Source: a bacterium (lineage in GTDB: Bacteria; Planctomycetota; Planctomycetia; Planctomycetales; Planctomycetaceae). From it: 64,000 nt of DNA. Of this stretch, positions 53,451 to 62,398 are shown in pieces. The position numbers and the translations under genes were made by a program. Each line of letters starts with the position of its first letter. The first letter of the stretch is position 1. The DNA lies in the NCBI GenBank assembly GCA_016125225.1, contig WGME01000017.1, positions 1 to 64,000 of the forward strand, in the 5' to 3' direction. The notes beneath the pieces were generated by a model that made no database searches, had not been told where the DNA came from, and worked only from the letters and a program-made list of their open reading frames with translations.

Positions 53451-54173
53451 TCACGCGATTGACCCGGCAGGCGATGAAATCTCGTTCATCAAAGATGCCC
53501 AATGTACCGTGACAGTGTGACCGTCGTGAAGTAACTCGCGGGTCTCGCCCCAGGGAATCTGTCCCAGCACAGGAATTCCTGAACGAAGCGTAATTTCGTG
53601 GGCATTTTCTGCCACGGAAGGGTCGTCATCGCCGGTCTGGCTTTGATTCAGCACAACTCCCACGACCGCTAAATGGCGTCGTTGAATGGCTTCAATGGTC
53701 AGCAGCGTATGGTTGATCGTTCCCAGACCCCGCCGGGCCACGATGAGCACCGGCATCTGCCAGCGAGCCACCCAGTCGGCGAAGGTGGACGTCGGCGTCA
53801 TCGGACAGAGCCACCCCCCTGCCCCTTCGACAATCACTTGCGGCGCCTGCGTGGCCCATGCTGTTAAACCCGCATCGATCTGGGCGAGATCAACGGTCCG
53901 CCCTTCCCGAGTGGCTGCCATGGGCGGGGCGAGTGGAGCCTCGAATCTCTGCGGGCAAATCTGCTGTCGATCAAACCGACCATCCAGGGCCGCATGCAAC
54001 CGTTCGACATCGTCCCAGACCGGTTGCCCGGCAGGATTCATTTCTGCACCAGAACAGGCGGGCTTATACAACCCGACTGCATGCCCCGCCCTTTGCAGTT
54101 GCCGGGCCATCAGGCAGACCACATGTGTCTTGCCGACACCGGTATCAGTTCCCGTCACGAACAGTCCGCGCAT
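53451..54173 (-). CDS. bioD: dethiobiotin synthetase
   Basis: 240 residues. P-loop GTDTGVGKTHVVCLMARQL, the DAPA/CO2 site region (YKPACSG, EGAGGWLCPM) and GVVLNQSQTGDDD match BioD. It converts 7,8-diaminopelargonate and CO2 to dethiobiotin with ATP. Other bio genes are absent from the window. It starts eight bases after the end of the SAM hydroxide adenosyltransferase gene. Confidence 0.93.
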   Translation of the reverse strand: MRGLFVTGTDTGVGKTHVVCLMARQLQRAGHAVGLYKPACSGAEMNPAGQPVWDDVERLHAALDGRFDRQQICPQRFEAPLAPPMAATREGRTVDLAQIDAGLTAWATQAPQVIVEGAGGWLCPMTPTSTFADWVARWQMPVLIVARRGLGTINHTLLTIEAIQRRHLAVVGVVLNQSQTGDDDPSVAENAHEITLRSGIPVLGQIPWGETRELLHDGHTVTVHWASLMNEISSPAGSIA

Positions 54174-54181
54174 GATGTCCT

Positions 54182-54979
54182 TCAGGTTGCTGCGAGAGAC
54201 GGAGCCAATTCCACGACGACCGGATCTCCGACTCGTCCCTGCAGAACATCCGCGGCCGATCCATTCCGGACGGCGACTTCGAGCCGACTGCTGCTACCGA
54301 TGAGAGCCAGCAAGGTTCCCACATCGGCATCGGCATAGCATCGCACCAAGGGAATCGCTGCGGCATCGCGCCAATGCACCGATGCCACGTTGTCACCGAT
54401 GTGAGATGACGGCAGATTGGTGATCAGGTTCCCGAAGTGGTCGACCCACAAGACTTCACCACGCAATCCATTGCTTGTTTGCTGTGGTTCCGGGATGGGC
54501 AGTGTCACAAGGGGAAGCGTGATCGGTGGTCCGAGTGCTGCCAAGCTCACGCCGTTTGCCAGGTGAGCAGCGACGGGGCTGAAGAGATCGCGGCCGTGAA
54601 ATGTCGCCGACATCTGCTGGCGGTGATAGGCGGGATTCGTCAGTTCCACGGCAGACTGCTGCGGGAACTTCTGCAGCACCACGGTCAGCAGCCCATTGTC
54701 CGGGGCAATAAATGTTCTGTCACCGGCTTGCACGGCGATGGCGGCCCGCGATGAACCGACGCCCGGGTCAACGACGGCCACATGAATGGTCCCCGCGGGA
54801 CAGGCATCAACAGCATTGGCTAGAAGAATCGCCCCTTGGAGCACATTCTGCGGAGAGACGTCGTGGGTCAGATCAATCACACGGGCCTGTGGTGCGATCC
54901 CCGCAATGACGGCATGCATCTCGCCGACATAGGTGTCGCGATGTCCAAAGTCGGTGAGCAGAGTAATGCAGGCGGACAT
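54182..54979 (-). CDS. SAM hydroxide adenosyltransferase (DUF62 family)
   Basis: 265 residues. The opening ITLLTDFGHRDTYVGEMHAV and VVDPGVGSSRAAIAV, then HGRDLFSPVAAHLANG, are the hallmarks of the SAM-hydrolysing/fluorinase-like family. The enzyme is expected to split SAM to adenosine and methionine. It sits immediately upstream of bioD on the same strand, an unusual pairing that could reflect SAM turnover. Confidence 0.92.
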   Translation of the reverse strand: MSACITLLTDFGHRDTYVGEMHAVIAGIAPQARVIDLTHDVSPQNVLQGAILLANAVDACPAGTIHVAVVDPGVGSSRAAIAVQAGDRTFIAPDNGLLTVVLQKFPQQSAVELTNPAYHRQQMSATFHGRDLFSPVAAHLANGVSLAALGPPITLPLVTLPIPEPQQTSNGLRGEVLWVDHFGNLITNLPSSHIGDNVASVHWRDAAAIPLVRCYADADVGTLLALIGSSSRLEVAVRNGSAADVLQGRVGDPVVVELAPSLAAT

Positions 54980-55157
54980 GGTGGCTATCGTGCGTTTAAT
55001 GGTTCAAATTCGAAAAGACTGTTGGCCGCAAAAAGGCACAAGAGTAGCAAAAGTGAGATTGCAAGACCTCGTTTTTTATGCGTCTTTTGTGCCTTTTTGC
55101 GGCTTAAGATTTTGTATTTGGGCATCGAACCCGCGAAGGCTATTGTGATCTCAAGTG
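54980..55157. other. intergenic gap with long hairpin repeat, copy 2
   Basis: The gap contains a strong inverted repeat at 55025-55103: GCCGCAAAAAGGCACAA (55025-55041) and TTGTGCCTTTTTGCGGC (55087-55103) are perfect 17-bp complements. It shares its layout with the 19073-19149 element. It separates hrpA from the SAM hydroxide adenosyltransferase gene. Confidence 0.7.
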
Positions 55158-58100
55158 TTAAGGATTGACCAGCGTCCATTGTTTGTCGAGTCGTTTTTGT
55201 GAGACGCTGACCGCCGTTCCTAATTCTTGGGCGAACACATGCACGCGAAACTCTTCCAGCATCCAGCGATACGTTTCCAATTCAGGGTCGAACTGCCCGC
55301 GAGCGACGCATTGCTGCTCGCGCTCTTTCCAGCGATTCCATAACGGAAGCACGGTTGGCAATTGCTGCAGATCACGCGGGCCACCGCCCGCCGTCAGTTT
55401 ATCGAGCCGACGGACAATAGCACGCAGATACCGCGGCAGATGGATCAGCCACGGCCAGGGAATGCGCGACAAAAACCCTGGTCGCAGCAATTGCGACAAC
55501 TGGTCGTGAATATCTTGTCGCGTGGAAGCAAACTGCGGGTGGTTGGTCCGCTGCCAGATTTTGCGGATCTGGCCGTAAGACTCGAACAGCGGTTGAATGG
55601 CACGTACGACTTCCGCCGCCGCCGTCGGCAACAACGGCTTCCCGGTTGCGACCGCGAGACCGAAATCGGCCTGAGTGCGGGGCCAGAGTTCGCGCGTCAG
55701 GAAGGCCCGCTCGGCGATCAGTTCCAGAAGTTGCTCACGCACCGGAAAGGGTTGCGGCATGGTCTTCGATGACAGCACCCAACTGTTGAGATGGGGCAGA
55801 TGATCAACTTGCTGCTTGAGTTCTCGGGGAACGGCCAGACAGAACAGACGCCGTAAACCAAACCGTAATTCATGCTGCGACTGTACGGCGGAATCGAGCA
55901 ATCGCAGGCCGACACTGGTCCCTTGATCGATCAATGTCGGATAGCCTGTCAGCGTGAGTCCGCCTCGTTGGATGGGGACCGCAGTTGGGAGTGGTCCGAA
56001 TGACCAGGTCCGCAATCCCTCTTGATTCCACCGAGGATCGGGTGCGGATGAAAACTGCGCGGCGGCCTGCGCTCCCAGCTTCTGCTGCAGTTCCGGCAGA
56101 TCACGACCGGTGGCGAGCGTTTCCTCATTCTGGCCGAGCACTTCGATCCGCAAGCGGAGATGGGCCGGTAGCCGTGACTCATCGAAAGCGGTCGCTGGGA
56201 TTTTGGCTCCACAGACGGCTTCCAGGGCACGACTGATCGCCTGTGGCAACGCCCCTTCTCCGAACCGCAGGCGGGCTGTCACCTGCTTGGCGATGTCGGG
56301 CAAAGGGACCAGCTCCCGTCGCAGAGCTTTCGGCAGCGATTTCAGTAAGGCCAGCACCTTGTCTTCGAGCAGGCCGGGCACCAGCCAACCCAGGCGTTCC
56401 GTCTCCAACTGATTCAACGCCGGTTGCGGCACGCGGATGGTGACACCGTCGCTGTCGCTGCCGGGGTCATGTTGATAGACCAGCGGGAGCTGCAACTGCC
56501 GCACTCGCAAGGCTTCCGGATAGAGCTCAGCCGATGCCAGTTCCGCCTGCGGAGACAAGACATCGGCTTCGGTCATGCGGAGCAGTTGTGGCCTGGTCTT
56601 GCGCTGGCTTTGCCACCACTGCACCAGCGAACGACCATCGCAGATGTCCGAAGGAATTTGCTGTGCGTAAAACTCTTCGAGATCGGTATCGTCCCTCAGC
56701 ACGGCAGGTTGACGCGCCCGGGCCTGCAACTCGGTGACGCGACGGATCAATTCGAGATTCTCTTGCAGAAACGGGGGCGGCTCGGGCCATTGGCCGTGGA
56801 CCAGACCTTCTCGGATGAAAAGTTGCCGGGAGAGTTGCGGGTCGATGCGCTGATACCGCGTTCGACGGCGAGGCACGATGGGCAATCCCAGCAGGTGCAC
56901 CTTTTCCGTCGCCATCGTGGCCAACGCTTCCGCATCCCAATGGGGTTCGCTGTAACTCCGTTGAATGAGATGGCTGGCCAGCGGCTCAATCCATGCGGGA
57001 TCGATGCGGCCCACCGTGCGGATGTAGCGCCGCCCTGTTTCGACCTGCTCGGCACTGACGACCCATTTCACCGCTTTGCTGGCGAGTCCGGAACCCGGCC
57101 ACACGGATGACTTGGCACCACCCGCCACGAGATATTCACCCGTTTCGGTGCGCATCGCCACGCCAGACAGCAAGCCCGTCAACAACGCCCGATGAATGGC
57201 CGCATACTTCGCCGGGTCGAATGGGCCTTCCCATGTCCGCTGAGATTTGGGACCGGAGCATGGTTCCGTTTTCGGACCACGCCGTTCCCGAATGCCCGAG
57301 GTTCGCACGATCTCGACGAGTTCGCGATGAACGTCGAGCCATTCCTTCATCCGCAGGTACGACAGAAAGTTCTGCTGGCAGGCCTTGCGGAGTTGGCCTC
57401 GGGTCAGTTCGTCTTTCAACTTGTGGAAAAAGTCCCACAGTCGCAGATAGCCGAGAAAGTCGGATTCCGGGTCGGCGAAGCGGGCATGGGCTTCGTCGGC
57501 CAGCTGTTGTTTCTCTAATGGCCGGTCGCGCGGGTCTTGCACTTCCATCGCCGCTGCGATGATGAGAATGTCTTCGAGACAATGTTCCTGCTCACCGGCC
57601 ACGATAATCCGGGCAATGCGCGGATCGACCGGCAGGCGATGCAATGTGCGGCCCAGTGGCGTCAGCTTTTGCTCACCGTCAACCGCTCCGATTTCGAACA
57701 GCGTCTTGTAGCCATCGCGGACCGCTTCCGCTTTTGGCGGATCGAGAAACGGGAACGATTCGACAGCCCCCAGTCCGAGGGCTTCCAGCTGCAAAATGAC
57801 CGCCGCCAGATTCGATCGCAGAATTTCTGGTGGCGTGTACGCTTCTCGCTGCTGATAGTCTTCCTCGGCGTACAGCCGCACGCAGATACCCGGACCGACA
57901 CGGCCGCAGCGTCCGGCCCGTTGATCGGCCGAGGCCCGTGACACACTTTCGATCGGCAGCCGCTGCAGTTTCGAGCGCGGGGAATAGCGGCTGATGCGGG
58001 CAGTTCCCGTATCCACCACATAACGGATTCCCGGCACCGTCAACGACGATTCAGCCACGTTCGTCGTCAACACGATCCGACGTGGTCCATGCGCTTCAAA

Positions 58101-59111
58101 GACCCGCTGCTGGTCTTTTACAGGCAGCCGCGCGTACAACGGCAGCAACTCGGGGTGAATGCCCGCAAAGGTGCGACCTTTCAGGGTCTTCATCGTATCG
58201 TGAATGTCTCGCTCAGTCGGCAGAAAGACCAGCACATTGCCGGGACCGGTGTCGCTTACTTCGCGAATTGCCGCGGCGAGGGCTTCCTGCGGATCGGGAT
58301 CTTCCCCCTGCTCATCGGGTAACAGCGGCCGATAGCGAATCTCGACGGGATACATGCGGCCCGAGACTTCGATGATCGGGACCGTACCGACAGCCGCACG
58401 AAAATGTTCCGCGAACCGCTCGGCATCGATCGTGGCGGAGGTGATGATTAATTTCAGATCCGACCGCCGCGTGATCAACTGATGGAGATAGCCCAGCAGG
58501 AAATCGATATTCAGGGAGCGCTCGTGGGCTTCATCGATGATCAAAGTATCGTAACGGTTCAACCAACGATCAGTCTGCGTCTCGGCGAGCAACAGGCCGT
58601 CGGTCATCAGCTTGATCAGCGTTTGTGGACCGGTGGCATCGGTGAAGCGAACTTGATAACCGACTTCGCGACCCAGCGGCACCCGGAGTTCTTCTGCCAC
58701 TCGACTGGCAATGGTGCGGGCCGCGATCCGCCGTGGTTGCGTATGCCCGATCATCCCGGCGATGCCCCGGCCAAGTTCCAGGCAAAGTTTCGGTAGCTGC
58801 GTCGATTTTCCCGATCCCGTTTCCCCGCAGATGACAATCACGCGATGTTCGCGAATGGCCGCAGCGATTTCGTCATGGCGTGCCGTGATCGGAAGGGCCG
58901 AATCGTAATAGATCTGCGGGTGTTGCGACTGCCGCGTGAGAAACGTCTGCCGTGATGCGTCGAGTTCTTCCCGACAGCGTGCCAGGTTGAGGTCGAAGGG
59001 TTTGCCGCTGCGCTCGCTGGCTCGCAATTGTTGGAGTTTGCGGCGCAGCCGATGACGATCGACCAGCATGGTCTCATCAAGCAGGGCGGCGAACTCGTCG
59101 AGACTGGACAT
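55158..59111 (-). CDS. hrpA: ATP-dependent RNA helicase HrpA
   Basis: 1317 residues, matching the usual ~1300. DEAH-box helicase: Walker A GETGSGKSTQLPK, TQPRRIAARTIA, DEAH in IIDEAHERSLN, TSATIDAERF, then helicase-C QRAGRCGRVGPG, HA2/OB regions and the DUF3418-type C-terminal part. It unwinds RNA and has been linked to ribosome rescue or mRNA processing in bacteria. No frameshift was seen over the whole length. Confidence 0.95.
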   Translation of the reverse strand: MSSLDEFAALLDETMLVDRHRLRRKLQQLRASERSGKPFDLNLARCREELDASRQTFLTRQSQHPQIYYDSALPITARHDEIAAAIREHRVIVICGETGSGKSTQLPKLCLELGRGIAGMIGHTQPRRIAARTIASRVAEELRVPLGREVGYQVRFTDATGPQTLIKLMTDGLLLAETQTDRWLNRYDTLIIDEAHERSLNIDFLLGYLHQLITRRSDLKLIITSATIDAERFAEHFRAAVGTVPIIEVSGRMYPVEIRYRPLLPDEQGEDPDPQEALAAAIREVSDTGPGNVLVFLPTERDIHDTMKTLKGRTFAGIHPELLPLYARLPVKDQQRVFEAHGPRRIVLTTNVAESSLTVPGIRYVVDTGTARISRYSPRSKLQRLPIESVSRASADQRAGRCGRVGPGICVRLYAEEDYQQREAYTPPEILRSNLAAVILQLEALGLGAVESFPFLDPPKAEAVRDGYKTLFEIGAVDGEQKLTPLGRTLHRLPVDPRIARIIVAGEQEHCLEDILIIAAAMEVQDPRDRPLEKQQLADEAHARFADPESDFLGYLRLWDFFHKLKDELTRGQLRKACQQNFLSYLRMKEWLDVHRELVEIVRTSGIRERRGPKTEPCSGPKSQRTWEGPFDPAKYAAIHRALLTGLLSGVAMRTETGEYLVAGGAKSSVWPGSGLASKAVKWVVSAEQVETGRRYIRTVGRIDPAWIEPLASHLIQRSYSEPHWDAEALATMATEKVHLLGLPIVPRRRTRYQRIDPQLSRQLFIREGLVHGQWPEPPPFLQENLELIRRVTELQARARQPAVLRDDTDLEEFYAQQIPSDICDGRSLVQWWQSQRKTRPQLLRMTEADVLSPQAELASAELYPEALRVRQLQLPLVYQHDPGSDSDGVTIRVPQPALNQLETERLGWLVPGLLEDKVLALLKSLPKALRRELVPLPDIAKQVTARLRFGEGALPQAISRALEAVCGAKIPATAFDESRLPAHLRLRIEVLGQNEETLATGRDLPELQQKLGAQAAAQFSSAPDPRWNQEGLRTWSFGPLPTAVPIQRGGLTLTGYPTLIDQGTSVGLRLLDSAVQSQHELRFGLRRLFCLAVPRELKQQVDHLPHLNSWVLSSKTMPQPFPVREQLLELIAERAFLTRELWPRTQADFGLAVATGKPLLPTAAAEVVRAIQPLFESYGQIRKIWQRTNHPQFASTRQDIHDQLSQLLRPGFLSRIPWPWLIHLPRYLRAIVRRLDKLTAGGGPRDLQQLPTVLPLWNRWKEREQQCVARGQFDPELETYRWMLEEFRVHVFAQELGTAVSVSQKRLDKQWTLVNP

Positions 59112-59287
59112 TGCCCGTTCGGATCATCGGAACCAGTCGGTTCCCAGGCCACCCGGCGTCCTTCCGGGCCTATCACTATTCTATCGTTGGAAAGACCGAC
59201 TGGCGAGGTCGCCTGCAGTGGGCGGGGCGTGATATTCTGGCTGTTCAGCCAGTCGCACCATGGCAGCGGGTAAGAGAGCAGGCGGAG

Positions 59288-62200
59288 ATGAGTGGTTCGC
59301 GCGAACTTGTTGGGAGATACCTCGCGGTCGCGATGGCCTTCTGTCTGCCCGGATGGTTGCACGCCCAGACACCGGTCCCCGCCGATCATCCGCAACGCAT
59401 TGAACGCGGACTCAAGCTCTTCGATCAGTCGCTGGAACGATTGCTGACGAAACACTGCCTGGAATGCCATCACGGGGCGACCGCATCTGGGGGGCTGGAT
59501 CTTTCGCAACGCGAGGGGCTCATCAAGGGGGGCGAGCGTGGGCCGGCGATCCTGGTGGAACGTCCACGCGACAGCCTGCTGGTCAAGCTGGTCGCTCGGC
59601 AGCACGAACCCTTCATGCCTGAAGACGGACCGCCGCTGACGGAAGCGGAAATTAAGTCGCTGGTGGAATGGATCGATTGCGGTGCTCCGTATCGACGGCC
59701 ACTAGGCCAGCCGGAAAGCCCGAACGCAGAGGATTGGACGCGCCGAACAATTGATCCAGCCGACCGTGAATTCTGGTCCTTTCGAGCCTTGGCACGGCCC
59801 GATGTTCCAGCCGTGAATACGCTTCGTGGGGTGAAGAATCCCATTGATGCGTTCATCATCGCGGCGCAGGCGGAACAAGGCCTCACGATGACCGCTCCGG
59901 CAGATCGTCGGACGCTAATCCGTCGCCTGTCGCTGGATCTCCTCGGATTACCGCCGACGTTTGAGCAGGTGGAGTCGTTCATCGACGATGACCATCCCGC
60001 CGCCTATCAGCAACTGGTCGACGAACTGTTAAGTCATCCGCAATACGGCGAGCGCTGGGCACGCCACTGGCTCGACCTGGCCCGTTTTGCGGAGAGCCAT
60101 GGTTTTGAACACGACTATGACCGCCCGACTGCCTTTCATTACCGCGATTTCGTCGTTCAGGCCCTGAATGCGAATCTGCCTTTTGATGACTTCGTACGCT
60201 GGCAGATCGCGGGGGATGAACTGGCGCCGGAGAATCGCCTCGCCTGGATGGCCACCGGTTTCCTCGCCGCCGGAGTGCACAGCACGCAGATCACCAAAAA
60301 TGAAGTCGAACGGCATCGGTACGATGAACTCGATGACATGGTAGGCACGATCGGTACAGCCATGCTGGGCCTGACGATTGGTTGTGCCCGTTGTCATGAT
60401 CATAAGTACGATCCGATTCCACAGGCCGACTATTACCGCTTGGTTTCCGCATTTACGTCGACGGTCCGCAGTGAGATGGAGCTCGACTTTGATCCGCAGC
60501 GGTATCAGCGGGAGCGATTGCGGTTCGATGCGGAGCATGCCCGGTATCTTGCGGCACTGAGTGACTATGAACAGAACTCATTACCGCAACGGCTACAGGA
60601 ATGGATCAACAGCCCTGGTGCACAAGCCTTGCAGCCCGAATGGTTCAGTCCGGAGACTGTGGCCATCACTTCGGAGGCGGGGACGACTTTTCAACCGCAG
60701 TCTGATGGTTCCTGGTTAGCAACGGGGCCGGTTGGCGAGCAGGATGTGTATACCATCACGGTCACTTCGCAGTTGCCCAGGCTGGCGGCCCTGCGGATCG
60801 AAGCTTTGTCGGATCTTTCCTTGCAACACGGTGGACCGGGACGGGCTGGAAACGGCAATTTTGCACTATCGAATCTGGAGATCGTTCGGGTTTCGCAGAA
60901 TCAGACCGTCAATCCACAACCGGTACCACTCTCGAATGCGCGTGCCACTTTCGAACAAATTGGTCTGCCGGTCGCCGCTGCGATCGACGACAACCCCCAC
61001 TCTGCGTGGGCCGTCGATCCACAGTTCGGACGACATCACGCGGCGGTTTTCGATTTCGCGAAACCGATCGTCTCATCCGAGCCTGTGCAACTCGTCATCA
61101 AATTGAGTTTTCATTGCAACACCCGGCATAGCATCGGGCGATTGCGGTTGTCGTTCGCCAGTGTGGACCAGCTTGCGGCCAACAATTCTGACCCGTTCGA
61201 TGCGCGGGTCTATCGGACGTTACAGCAGCCCGTGACCACTTGGATCGAATCAGACCGGCAGCATGTGCTGCAGTGGTTTCGCAGGCAGCATGTCGGCTGG
61301 CAAAAACTCGACCAGGAACGGCAGGCCCATGCGGCATTGGCACCGCAGCCGCAAACACAGAAAGTGCTGGTCGCCACAGAAGGCCGACCCGCGATTGTCC
61401 TGCATACCCAAGCGGCCCGTGAATACCTCGACGAAACGCATTTTCTGCGACGTGGCGACCCGAATCAGAAAGAACGCGCCGCGGCCCCGGGGGTCTTGCA
61501 GGTGCTTTACCGATCCTCGAATGATGAAAGCCCGGCGGCTCTCGACTCCTGGAATCGTGCCGTCGGTGAAGAAGGAGTCACTTCGGGCCGACGACGGGCC
61601 GTTGCGGGATGGCTGACCGACACTCAGCATGGAGCAGGGGCGTTAGTGGCACGCGTCGCGGTCAATCGACTCTGGCAGCATCATTTCGGGCAGGGATTGG
61701 TCCGCACTCCGAGCGATTTCGGCCAAAGGGGCGAACGTCCAACGCATCCGGAATTGCTGGAATGGCTGGCCTGCGAACTCGTTGACAGTGGCTGGGATGT
61801 CAAACATCTGCAGTGTCTGCTCGTTGGTAGTGCGGTCTATCAGAGTCAAGTGGCCAATTCGCTGATCGATGAATCTGCCGACCTTGACAACCGCTGGCTC
61901 ACGCACTGGCAACCGCGGCGGTTGGAAGCCGAAGTCTTACGAGATGCGATCCTGAAGACCTCAGGTCAAATGGATGACCGGATGGGTGGTCCCGGCGTGC
62001 TGACTCCCCACGCGCGGCGGAGCCTGTATTTCACGGTCAAACGGAGCCAGCTTGTGCCGATGCTTACGGTCTTCGACGCTCCCGATGGGACCGTGGGAGT
62101 CGCCGAGCGGCCTCAAACCATTGTGGCACCGCAGGCACTGTGGTTTTTGAATGATCCCGTCGTCCGCAACGCAGCCAGGCAGCTATCGGACCAGATCAAG

Positions 62201-62383
62201 TCGCTCAGCTCCAATCCTACGGATCAGGTGCGGCTGGTCTACCAACACATTCTGCAACGCCAGCCGCAAGGACCCGAGAGCGAACTCGCGGTACGTTTTC
62301 TCGCTGAGTCTCCCGCAGAAACAGGACTCCGCGATCTTTGCCACACATTGTACTGCCTGCCAGAATTTCAACTTTGGCCATGA
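59288..62383 (+). CDS. PSD1 and planctomycete cytochrome c domain protein
   Basis: 1031 residues from ATG 59288 with signal-like AVAMAFCLPGWLHAQ. The first part is a planctomycete-type cytochrome (PSCyt1) with one CxxCH (HCLECHHG). DUF1549 follows (IDAFIIAAQAEQGLTMTAPADRRTLIRRLSLDLLGLPP and HWLDLARFAESHGFEHDYDR), then a beta domain and DUF1553/PSD1 (PSDFGQRGERPTHPELLEWLA, YQSQ). It is exported and probably acts in polysaccharide breakdown at the envelope; the exact function is unproven. Residues before 59288 lack a plausible start. It converges with the kinase at the right edge. Confidence 0.92.
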   Translation: MSGSRELVGRYLAVAMAFCLPGWLHAQTPVPADHPQRIERGLKLFDQSLERLLTKHCLECHHGATASGGLDLSQREGLIKGGERGPAILVERPRDSLLVKLVARQHEPFMPEDGPPLTEAEIKSLVEWIDCGAPYRRPLGQPESPNAEDWTRRTIDPADREFWSFRALARPDVPAVNTLRGVKNPIDAFIIAAQAEQGLTMTAPADRRTLIRRLSLDLLGLPPTFEQVESFIDDDHPAAYQQLVDELLSHPQYGERWARHWLDLARFAESHGFEHDYDRPTAFHYRDFVVQALNANLPFDDFVRWQIAGDELAPENRLAWMATGFLAAGVHSTQITKNEVERHRYDELDDMVGTIGTAMLGLTIGCARCHDHKYDPIPQADYYRLVSAFTSTVRSEMELDFDPQRYQRERLRFDAEHARYLAALSDYEQNSLPQRLQEWINSPGAQALQPEWFSPETVAITSEAGTTFQPQSDGSWLATGPVGEQDVYTITVTSQLPRLAALRIEALSDLSLQHGGPGRAGNGNFALSNLEIVRVSQNQTVNPQPVPLSNARATFEQIGLPVAAAIDDNPHSAWAVDPQFGRHHAAVFDFAKPIVSSEPVQLVIKLSFHCNTRHSIGRLRLSFASVDQLAANNSDPFDARVYRTLQQPVTTWIESDRQHVLQWFRRQHVGWQKLDQERQAHAALAPQPQTQKVLVATEGRPAIVLHTQAAREYLDETHFLRRGDPNQKERAAAPGVLQVLYRSSNDESPAALDSWNRAVGEEGVTSGRRRAVAGWLTDTQHGAGALVARVAVNRLWQHHFGQGLVRTPSDFGQRGERPTHPELLEWLACELVDSGWDVKHLQCLLVGSAVYQSQVANSLIDESADLDNRWLTHWQPRRLEAEVLRDAILKTSGQMDDRMGGPGVLTPHARRSLYFTVKRSQLVPMLTVFDAPDGTVGVAERPQTIVAPQALWFLNDPVVRNAARQLSDQIKSLSSNPTDQVRLVYQHILQRQPQGPESELAVRFLAESPAETGLRDLCHTLYCLPEFQLWP

Positions 62384-62398
62384 CCATTCTTGCGATGG

